Shown here one piece after another: positions 24,301-36,300 of a stretch of 64,000 nucleotides of DNA (positions within the stretch are counted from its first letter, which is position 1; every line of letters starts with the position of its first letter). The notes beneath the pieces were generated by a model. It saw only the letters and a list, made by a program, of their open reading frames with translations. It did not search any database and was not told where the DNA came from. Origin of the DNA: Blastobasis lacticolella (taxonomy: Eukaryota; Arthropoda; Insecta; Lepidoptera; Blastobasidae); assembly GCA_905147135.1 (NCBI GenBank), contig LR990048.1, forward strand, positions 16,600,563 to 16,664,562, in the 5' to 3' direction. A program made the translations under genes and the position numbers.

Positions 24301-27300
24301 GCATCTCCCACGAAAGGGGAAGTCATTGCTATAATCTTCACGCTTGGCAGGCGGGTTGAAGATCGCAGTGTCGCAAATATAACAATGGAAAACGCTGCTG
24401 CCCATTTTCTAGTCTATGGCGACTTTAGATATTTTACTTTAAAAACGTAAGTCGCCTTGTCCACCCACGATTGTAAGGGGTTGATGCTGTTTTACTCTGC
24501 TGGGACACCACAGGGCCTTGTGCATAAGTGTATTAAACACTCCAATAAATGTTTCTTTGACTCTACAACAATATTCATGATATTTTGTGCATATTTTGTC
24601 AAAATCAGTTTGCTAAAAGAAGAAAGAATTAGCTGTCCCTTTTGCCCAAAAGACTCGGCCTTAACCACCAGGGTATTTTTAATTAAGCTTGCCAAGCCTC
24701 CTTTTTTGTGAAGGACAGTCATTATTTTTATAAATAAAATGTTTCTCTACCTTTCTTGTACGCGAAAAGAATGAAAACTAACCATCCGCAACACATTTCT
24801 TGTATTCGAACTAAACACGCCTGAAATTGAAACATCCAACATTCCCTGAGATGACCATGAATTGACCACCACTACATTATGCAATCCTCTTCCAGCCGAT
24901 GGGCTACGCGCTAGCCACCCTGCACGAGGGGGAGGAGTTGTCGGTGGGGGGCGCAGGGCCCGCGGGGGGGCCGGGGGTGGGGGCCGCGGGGGGCCCGGCG
25001 CGGCTCACGCACGGCGCGCTGCTGGCCTCGCAGACGCGCCGGCTGCATCACGATATCGCACCGTGAGTATTCATTCTAGCATTCAGCTTAACTATAATGT
25101 ACTGGAAAGTAAAGCGGCAGCGGACTAGTGGCAGCGTGCTTGCGAGACCGATAAAGGGGGGGGGGGGGGTTATGGATGGAACTACATACATTGGGAACTG
25201 GGAACTGGACATGTCACGTCAACGCAACATGCTCGTTAGATGTGCCTCCTAATACCTTTAAGCGAGCTCGATCGAGGTCTTCCGCTGGGTACCCTGAGAC
25301 TGGTTGGGCATTCTCGGGAGCCTATTGGTACCGTATATTATTATTTTGCTAGCCAGCAATAGTGAGACGCCCCGTAATTCTTTCTACACAGTATGAACTG
25401 ATTACTACTTCCATGTTACTGTAATCTTACCCCATACTAATGTATGTGAATGAAGTATGTTCAATGTATCTGAAATATAAACAATGGTGTTTAAAATTAA
25501 ATAGAATGGGAATATACAGCTTTGTGGTCTTTAGTAGTGTAAATTCCACGTTGAACATACTTATACACTGATTCATAGCAATAGCACATCATTTTCTAAA
25601 CATAAAGCTAATTAGTTGAATTATTAGTTAGTTTTAATTATTTTTGTTTAATAGGTAGTTTGTACAAATGTCAGTAGTTTAGTAAACAATATAGAACTGA
25701 TATAATATCCAATGTAGTTACACTAGCTACAACATAGATGTCGCTTATCATTAGAAGTAAATGTGTGACCCCGAGCATTGCATGAGCAAACCCACAGCAC
25801 ATTTAATTTCGCCTTTTCTAATGTTGTTTTTCTTTTTTGTTGTTATTATTATTTGCTCTGTGAGTTTGGGCGCGTTCAGGTACTACGGAAGCACTATATT
25901 TATAATCCCTAAGTTGAGAAATTCTGATATTTTTATTGAGACCTACGACTCCAATGACAACGCACCTGCGGTTCTACATTTCTGTTTCATGAAACAGTGT
26001 GAACCAAATATATTATGGGCGACAGCCACCACTTTCGATCTATAGGCTAATTACATAACGCTGTTGCAAGAAATTATCTGATTTCAATTATTGAAATTGT
26101 TGCTTTTGCGAATTCGTATCATCGATTTCATGGGTTCAGTTGCTAACAAAGTTCCATTGCAATAAACTGGAACTATTAAATCGATTATTCGTAATCCCAA
26201 ACAAACAATTTCAATCATTGAAATCAGAGAATTGTTGCCAACAGAGTTACGTAAGTAGCCTACTGGTGTCTGATTCTGGCGCCCTTTTCGTCACTTTCAC
26301 TTTATTTTTCAATAAACTAACTTGTCACGGAGATCGTAGAGTAGACTGTCCCCGCTGTCCCCTTATGTGCTTCCGTAGTAGCGATCGCCCCCCTCACTCG
26401 CGCCCGTTTGCCCCCATGTGTGTCCCCTGCGCCCGCGCATGCACCGCACGCTCGCTACGCGCCGACGCCGCCGCTGCTCCTGTCTGTCCCACATCACTGC
26501 CTATCCTAAACACTCATGTCTTTGTCCTTATTTCCCGAAATTTTTGTTCTGGTCGATAAATCGATCGTTCGATACGTGAAAAATAATATTCACTATAAAT
26601 CATTACCATTTTCCTTATTTTCTGAAATTTTGCTTTTTGGTCGATAAATCGATCCTTTGATACGTGAAAAATTATATTCACAATTGTATTATTAACATTA
26701 CAATTAAATTGTTTTTACAATTTTTCTTAATTACATTCCAACTTCGATACGCACGAAAAAAAATCGATACATAACTACCTAATTCAATATTTTCATAAAA
26801 TACGAATATTCATATCAATCCATGTATATCCATCGCCATTGCCATTCACTCAAATATGGAATGTAAACTTCTCTATTATTTCTAACTTCTTTTTCAATTC
26901 CATAACTTCTATACAAAACCTCACATCGCCCCGAAACCCCATCACCACCGACACTCCCGCCGCACCCCCCATCCACTACCCGCTGGGCTCCCACGCGCCG
27001 GCCCGCCAGCCACCGCAAGCGGTCGGTGTACAGCGCGCACGTGACGTACGCCGGCTACTGCCCCGCCTCGCGGCAGGACTCGGAGCGCGCCAGCCTCAGC
27101 AGCGGACGCGCCGACAGCGACGCCGTCTCCCTATCTGGGAGCAGTGTGTGAGTATATACCACTTGTATGAAGATACCACAGTGAAATGGCTGTGTCCGCG
27201 GAGTCGAACGCTGATTTAAGGTGGGTAATGCCAATTCCAAGGCCAGAGAGACGGATAAACGTGAAAGAAGTGAACAAGAAAGCAATATGAAATTGCTTGA

Positions 27301-30300
27301 ACTATGGCCCTGACGTGATTTACGACCTCTGTGAGCTCAGTAAAGTTCCTTTAGGCATCGGCGCGGGATTGAGTGTCTGTCGGGAACGACTTGGTCAGAA
27401 TGAAATATATTTATTTATGACCCTATGTGATTGGTGCTAAGTTGAAAGCCTGGAGCATCGTCCTTGGGTTGCGCGTCTGGACTGGACACCTTAATTACCT
27501 GAGTGAGAAGACTGTTACTAGGCAGGCATGCTCCATTTTTAAACTCCTTCCGTCATCTCTTACGTAAGAGAGCTGGCGGTAACGACAGCTAATAGTATTC
27601 CAGTTCGTAAGGTAAGATAACAAATTAGCATTTGCAACTCTTGGCGAGACTGGTCTTATCCACTACCAATAACCAAGTAAGTACTTCTGACATAGTCGTA
27701 GACATCGATGTATATAATTTCTGTTTATTTTCCCTTTTAATTTTGTTCAGTTTTGTAAAGCTGTTTTAAATTTGCACCGCTAATTCATTATAATTTTGCA
27801 TCATAAAATCCCTTGCCCATACTTACAACATTCACGACCATGTTTTATGTTAATGCGTTGGATGTGGTTGTCATTTTGACTTATCAAGCATTGCTTGAAA
27901 ATAGACTTGATGTTTCAGAGATAAATTGTATGCACAAATTCATTTTATTGCCAGAAGCATATCTGGATACCCAATGCCCGGCCGGAATATCTTTCTGTTT
28001 CTTCAATAAAAATGTATCCCATTAAAAAATATAAAATAGATTGCCAAGGCCCACACAATGCTTTTATTGATAAAAAGTCTTTAATATTTGGATCTATAAA
28101 ATGGCCAAACCATATTTCTGATCAAAATGAAGGGTTACTATAGTTTAGCTTTGTAGAGTTACGGACTTAGCTCTTCATGAGATTAGATAACTTTTAAACA
28201 ATGAAACCGTTATGAGCTTGTGAGTTTTTGAAATCTATTTTACTAGAAATGTTTCTGAAGAAATCCATTTTTAGAGATGAAACAGATAGCTGTTTAGCCG
28301 GGTACTGGATATCCAGTCCAGATATTTTCGTTTCAAAATGCGGCAATGCATACTTTTCTAAGTTGGAAAATGTTTGAGAATAAAAATGATATTAGGAATT
28401 CTCCCATTTTGGTTGGTTTTATTTAGGAATTCTGCGTTACCCAGCAATCGTTTCTAATCCGCAATCACCTGATATGCCAAATACTGCATCATGGTCAATG
28501 CCTTGGCCCTCGCGCGATAATAATTGACTCCAAGATTAGGTTCTAATGGGATGATAATGTAAATGGGGATCCGAATTACTTACTGTCTATGGTCCAGGTT
28601 CTAATCTACATCTTCCCTCCCCACAGTGACGGGCTGTCGCTCCGCGGCGGGCGCTCCGGCGAGCGGCGGCGGCGGCTGCCCGGACTCGACAAATACATGA
28701 ACAAGGAACAGGACACCGGCATGGTGAGACTATACAGCGTTGATAGTGTTTTCAGATATAAAAAGGCTAAATAGAGTAGTATAACTTGAAAATTACGTAC
28801 AGTGTTCCCATACGAAATGACAAACAAATTTCAAATTTTGTGAATTTGAAGGTCCGATGCTAAAAATACAGTGTTTGTGTACTTTCAAAGTTTATTATGG
28901 TTGACGATATGACACAAAAATTCAGTGAATCTACTGTAGTTACAGTGCATCTGGAAGCAGTGATAGTATTATTTGAGAATAATTAATTTAGCTTTGTCCC
29001 AGGCGCCAATAGCACAACCATATCACTAAACTAGCACTGGTAAACCTTTACACGTGTTTCGCTATCCAATGAGTATCCTCGGAAAGCCTTTAACTATAAG
29101 TCCCTTACTTTTTATTTATGTATCGTTTATTGGGTTTGCCGTGTACCCGGTGGCCCAATCTACCCAGGCCAAGAAACACGTCAATATCGCTCGCTTTCTC
29201 GCGCCATGTATCTCGTGATAATATAATATCCAATTCAACCAAAAAATTATGAGTTTGTCTGTCAAATAGAAATGCTATAAGTGAGGCTGCAAATTCACGA
29301 AGAGGTGATACACTTTTAGTTTAAGACACTAAGAACAAAACAATTTTAGATATTTCTTGTTGAAACCCTCACTTTCAGCCGAGTACCGGACGCCTTACCA
29401 AGTCATCTAATAGTATAACATATCCACAGGTGATCCCCCGCACGCTACGGCCATCGGAAGCGGGTCGCGTGCTGCCTCCCGCGGAGTTCGCGCCGCTACT
29501 CATCGAGAGACTCGAGAGGTTGCGACGCGACCGCGACGCCAGCGATCGCCTCGACCGGAGACTGGATGAGGTAACACACCCCACATACCATACGGCACTC
29601 ACCATACACCATACCGCACACCGTGCATCAAAGGGTGACTCCACTACCTTTGGTTTATGTCCGAAACTAGAAGCGGAAGATTTCGCCGATGGTTCCCCCT
29701 AGCAAACGTCATCATTTAATAAATAGTGTTATAATTCACATTTTTTCAAATCTCGGTGTAGCTTGAGTTATCCTCTCTATCCTAGCAATACTGCGATAGT
29801 CCGTCCCGCCTAAGGAGTTCGTGCCCTTCAGTTGCAAAATGTTCAAGTTAAGTAAGTCCAATGTCCAAGTACAGTGACCAGAATAATGTCCGGATAAAAT
29901 GTCTGGAAAAGTTGGCAACCCTGGTTCTAAGGTAGCTCTGCCAGGGAGTATGCTCTGCAGCAGAACCACAAACAATCATTATTTTGTTACCATTGAACAT
30001 CATTTTTATAAAATTATAATTGATCTGTATTAATTAAGGTAGTTCGTCGGCAGAGTATGACACAGACATTTTAGTGACTTGAACATTTTGCGCCTAAGGG
30101 GTTCGCGCCTTACTCGTCGAGTAGCTCGAGCAGCTACGGCGCGACCGCGACTAATTATTTTACAATTTGTACCCGTTACTTTCTACATTTTTGTATACAA
30201 AACTTCCACCCTATTTACCCAGTCTCCCACCGAGCTCGCCTTGAATCCTTATGTGTTCCCTCTCCCAGGGCGAGGGCTCGGAGGCGCTGCCGCCGGCGCT

Positions 30301-33300
30301 GGTGGCGGCGGCCATCCGGGACAAGCTGCAGCTCGACGACGACAACGACCAGGACATACTGGGTGAGCTATACCGTGATTTAATGGTCGAAGATCCGGCC
30401 AGAGGAATATGTTCCCTTGTCAGTTATTCAGTAAAATCGTGCATTATTAGGTCGGCACCCCTTAAGTTGCCAGATACCCTGAACGACGGTGGCCACTTTC
30501 CATCAGGTGGACCGTTCGTCCGTGTGTCACCATAGGCAATAAAAAAATTATACGGGGGAATAGGATTCAAATAAGAAAATAATATATTATTATTTTATGA
30601 ATGTTCACCGATATTTCTGTTGAGACCAAGTTTTGCGCAGGCTTCCATTTTTGTTGAATAAGGAAAAAATATTTTTTATTTGACATATAACTCAATTAAA
30701 TAACAGATGAGGGAAATATAGCTATGAAAGGATCTCCTACTATAGGTATCGAGTGATGACGAAGTGGCTGTGTGGTGACCAGTAGAGCTGGCCCGTCTAC
30801 TTGTTTGCCGATTATAGAGTACAGACCTAGTAGTGGAAATAAATTGTTGCCAATATCTGAAATATGGATGGAGAAAAACTTGTCGGCAAACTAAATTGTC
30901 GTTGTGGTCCAAAACGACATGCATTGTTACGTAAACTTGTAAAATTACTGATGAAAAATTAAATAATGAATCACTATGTCAATGTCGAAATTAAAAAACC
31001 ATGACGTGTACTATAAGTGTCATTTATGACATTAGTACATTCGAAACCACCGCAGACTTCATAAAAAAAAGTGATCAGCCTACATTGCACCTCTTCTGCG
31101 TCTATACTCTGTACCACCGATCGCCACAAACCTGCCACTAACCAACAACACCCGTGCCCCCCGCAGACCAGCACGTGTCCCGCGTATGGTCGGAGCGCAC
31201 CCCCGGCGGCTCCCCCCCCGGGCGGCGGCGGCGCCCCCCGCACGCGCACCCCCCCGCCCGCCGCGCGCCCTCCGCGCTGTCGGCGGACTCGGGCCACTAC
31301 GACGCGCCCGAACACCCGCACCACCATCACCATGCGCACTCGCTGGCGCGCAGGTAACTATGCGATTGAAAGACATCACACATCGGCTACGGATGGCTGA
31401 GAATACACATCACCACACACCACCCAGACACTGCCGCACACCACCACCCACACACCACCATCCACACACCATCATCCACACACCACCACTCACTACCACA
31501 CACACCCACTCACTACCACACATCACCACACACCACCACTCACTACCACACACAGAACACACCACCACACACACAACACACCACCACACACACAACACAC
31601 AACACACCACCACACACACAACACACCACCACACACACAACACACCACCACACACACAACACACCACCACACACCACAACACACCACCACACACCACAAC
31701 CCACACATCACCACACACAACAATACGTCCCAACTCAGTCATGTAAACTCGCTATAGTTCAATTGCGATAAGAAAATATACATAGACATATCTTTATTTG
31801 GTCCAATAACACATTAAAAACCTTAAAACTAACAGAATAACAGAAAATAGCGAATCATAGTTTTCTGCCGGCCTTGCCGCTCGACCAATCGGGTCGCAAC
31901 AAATTAGAAAGCTAACTTCACAGTGACCAATTGACGACAGAAAATAATAAAAATGAATACCTCGCCGATTGAAATAAACAGCAAATACTAGACTGACTGC
32001 TAAGCAAATGGATAGCCTAGACTTTATTTTTAATTTGAGACATTTAAGTTGATTTTAATATTTTAATAAACTTTATCTTTTGTGTTTGAACTTTTACTTC
32101 ACTGTGAAAACAAACACCTTTACTCACTATTTTCTTAACGCGAATGAACGCGTGTGTAACGCAGTTAACTAAACGAAGGGCGACACCATGACACAGCTTC
32201 GCAGACGACACACACACTCGCATATACAAACACACGAATACACATCGCCTGAACTCCACCACCATTGTGCTTATACAAATATCACTGCGCGGACATTCGC
32301 TCGAAGATTAACTAACACGCCACACCGACAATCGTCACACCATAACACAATACGTTCCTTAATAGTGCCAAAACCCACCACGGGATGTAGGCCTATACTA
32401 CTATCGGATACTACATCGTCGATCTCCACTCTTCTGGCAGACAATATATCGTACACATTTGCGCGTAGCACCGACCCTACTCTGTGAGCTCTGATACGCT
32501 ATACTCACTCAATACAATACTTACACAATACACACGTCATGACACTAATCTGAGTGGCTCTGACTTACATTCGCGCGTAGATGCACTCCACAAACTGGCA
32601 CATGTCGCATAACATACAGCTAACAATAAAACTGTACATTGAGATATAAACAACATGTTTGATGCTCTCATTTACACAAATCTGTTAATACAATATTGTA
32701 ATATACTTACCAAACCGCACTTAAAACTTGAATTTAAGTAGCCACTATTGTATGTAAATAAATACTCTCTCAACAGCAACGGCTAGTTGGCTTCGTAAAG
32801 CATCTCAGTCGCACAAATACTGAGCTGAAACTAGCCGATGTGCATTACTTACTGCCCACTTCTGTAGATAATTAATTTGAGAACTAGAATTTCAATATTG
32901 ATTGGAACCAATGAAAGCCTAGTCCAGATCTGCCTACACGAGCATAGTGCCTGTAAGCAGCTCTGGGCTACCCGCTACCATATTGGCTGTGTCGATACCC
33001 TCCGAATGTTTGTACCAAACTGTTTTCATTCAAAATTCAGTGTTTACGGACAGGTCTGTCTGGACTAGGCTTGAAGTCGCAATTGTTATTAGGTAACGAC
33101 TAACAGATGCATGATTATTTGTTTGGTTTGCATGTACACTAGCATACTAAGACAACTGTACGCTAATTACGTAACGCTGTTGCTAACAATTCTTTGATTT
33201 CAATGATTGAAATTGTTACTTTTACGATTACATATAATCGATTTAATATTTTCAGTTTATTGCAATGGAATTTTATACGCAACCAATGAAATCGATAATA

Positions 33301-36300
33301 CGAAATCGTAAATGTAACGATTTCAATCATTGAAATCACAGAATTGTTGGCAACAGGGTTACGTAATTAGCCTACTGAGATACGGACACGATTCCACTCG
33401 AGTTACGCTCGCACTTATAAGCTTCAATATTCATTCGTGAAAGTGTTTCACTGTTTTAGTATTGGTTTGCCTGTTTGAAGTGTTTCATTGTGTTACACTA
33501 CACTATAACTAAAACCATGAATATTGTTTTTTTGCTAGCTGCAATTTTTTTTACAAATTTTGCTTTCATATTTTGTTATGTTCATATTTCAAGTAAGAAA
33601 AGAAACTATTGTCTTGAAGCACTTCAATCAAATCCGCCTCTTTTCGTTGTATTGTGTGAGAGTATGGCCGTTTCTGCATATATTATTCGTTTCGCTTGTT
33701 ACCGCAAAAAAAATTATAAATTCAACATTCAATTCGTGTCGAAAAAAACAAGTGAGTAAAGTAATTTTTTGTTGCGAGCGTGGTGACTTTAAATCACAAA
33801 CCAGCAAAATAGTCTTAGAATTGAATGACGAGCGTAGCAAGTGATTCTAATACTACTACGGCTACGTAAATTTCACTTTCCAGATCACAGCTAAATCGCT
33901 TTTACTGCGGGTTTTTCCCACTGATTATTTCACTTTTACTCATACCCTAAGCAAAAAATTAGTTGGCTACGAATATTTATTTATTTACGCACCCAAAGCA
34001 TATTTTTCGTCGTGTACAGTTGAAAAGCTTAATTTCCCCGTCCTATCACATCATTATGAACACGTTCACTCGCCCAACCACTTCCAATTCTGACTCCCCA
34101 TTACCCCACCCAGGTCGATGTCAAAGAAGACGGTAACGGAGCTGACCGACAGCGGGGTGTCGGTGGTGTCGGAGGGCGCCGGCAGCGGGGTGGAGCCGCG
34201 CGTCCTGCTGTGGGTGGCGGCCACCGACCGCCGCGGGATGGGCCGCGACCGCGACCGCGACTCGCGCGGCTCCAGCGCCGACCGCGACGACCGCCGCCGG
34301 GGGAAGGAGCGCCCACGGTATGTATGGCTGCCGGGGACCGCCGCCGACCGCCGCGGGATGGGCCGCGACCGCGACCGCGACTCGCGCGGCTCCAGCGCCG
34401 ACCGCGACGACCGCCGCCGGGGGAAGGAGCGCCCACGGTATGTATGGCTGCCGGGGACCGCCGCCGACCGCCGCGGGATGGGCCGCGACCGCGACCGCGA
34501 CTCGCGCGGCTCCAGCGCCGACCGCGACGACCGCCGCCGGGGGAAGGAGCGCCCACGGTATGTATGGCTGCCGGGGACCGCCGCCGACCGCCGCGGGATG
34601 GGCCGCGACCGCGACCGCGACTCGCGCGGCTCCAGCGCCGACCGCGACGACCGCCGCCGGGGGAAGGAGCGCCCACGGTATGTATGGCTGCCGGGGACCG
34701 CCGCCGACCGCCGCGGGATGGGCCGCGACCGCGACCGCGACTCGCGCGGCTCCAGCGCCGACCGCGACGACCGCCGCCGGGGGAAGGAGCGCCCACGGTA
34801 TGTATGGGTTGCTGAGGATCTGATAGCAGATGCTAGATGGACGGTGTGAGGGACACGCGGTACGGTGTTTTACGACATGGCGTTTCGATATAAACACTAG
34901 GCCGTCGTCGTTAAGACTTGGGTAAATAATAGTCTCGACGTGTGATATCATGTTAGCTACGATATTCTCATCGCCTTTGACGTAATTTATAATGTAGCTG
35001 AAACGACAACACATATCATATATTGGACTCGAGGTATTAAAATTGTCATTATGCATTGAGAAATAATAAATAAATAAATAAAATAAATATAACAGACAAC
35101 AGTATCAAAACTCAGGTAGCGGTATTTCGAGTTGAGTGTTGTTTTTTCGACATTCCCCATAGTTAGTGCCTACCACCTACCTACCAGCTTTAAAATCCCA
35201 GTGTAACAGCTACCAATTTTCTGGTACAGAGTACAGACTATAACAACCGAGCCATTTTAAACTCCCAAATACTTTCAACTTACTAAACCACCACCTCTCC
35301 ACCCACAGCAACAGCGGCAGCAAATCCAGCAGCGCGAGCGGTGGGACCGCCGCGCCCCCCGTCCCCCCCGCCCCCAGTACCACCGACCCCACCGCCACGC
35401 ACACGGTGGTGGTGCTCTCGTTCCTGGACGAGGCGGTGCCGTACCGGCTGCGGGTGCCCGCCGCGCCGCTCACGCTGAGGACCTTTAAGGAGTACCTGCC
35501 CAGGAAGGGGAACTATAGGTGAGTGGATGCCTGCCCAGGAAGGGGAATTATAGGCGAACAGGGGGAGAGGCGATAGAAACTTGTTTGGTAACCACTAAGG
35601 TGACCTTTGCCCTGCAGTGGTACACCTAAGGTTAGTAAAAAAAAAGTGGCAACGAGCAGCCTGCTGGTAAATGGTTACCGTAGGCTATGGACATTTGCGA
35701 TACCAACACGACTAAAATAAGTATACCGAGACAGAAATAGCGTCACGAAAAAGCGTTTGTTTCCTTCTCTCCCAGTATAAGATGACAAAGAAACCAGTAC
35801 CTATTGCGATATAAGTGTATAGTTGTGCTTACCGTGGTAGGGTATCACCAGCTGTAAGAACCATTTCACATCCTTGAAGAACTTTATAATGGGAAAACAT
35901 CAGCAAGGTGCTATTTCCACAATCTAAAGGGCCCCACACATTAACAGTCCGTCTGCAGTCTCTGGTCGTATCGGGCGGCCTGCCGTCCTAGGCCAATAAC
36001 GTCTACACACTAGCACTTTAAGTTAAGAGTATGTGAAAGAAAGATCTATAATAACCGTCCGAATTACCTAGCCGTAGCCAGCCTGCCGTAAATTGATGGA
36101 GTTAGGCATCAAGGCCTATCAATGGGCCTGCCGTAAATTGAAAGATTCGAATGAATGAAGGCATCTAACAAACAAACCCTCCGCAGGTACTTCTTCAAAA
36201 CGGAGTGTGCGGATCTCGACAACACCGTGATCCAGGAGGAGGTGAGCAACGACGGCGACACGCTGCCCATGTTCGAAGGGAAGGTCATGGCGAGAGTCAA

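Noticed and set aside
23537..24405. Long reverse-strand open frames (193 and 280 residues) across the 108-bp array
   Set aside because: They arise because a 108-bp unit without stops in several frames is repeated. The sense frame matches Axin RGS and has correct splice phases.
31186..31746. His/Thr-rich frames across the CA minisatellite
   Set aside because: Low-complexity translation of CAC/ACA repeats. The true exon 12 ends at the GTAACT donor at 31354.
33475..33759. 94-residue frame with a hydrophobic N-terminus in Axin intron 12
   Set aside because: AT-rich codons, no recognised domain, an overlapping competing frame and no promoter support. A short hydrophobic run is common in T-rich DNA.
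34101..35056. Reverse-strand and alternative-frame open frames (231, 311, 201 and 167 residues) over the 120-bp array
   Set aside because: Repeat by-products of a GC-rich in-frame unit. Only the frame continuing MSKKTVTELTDSG belongs to Axin.
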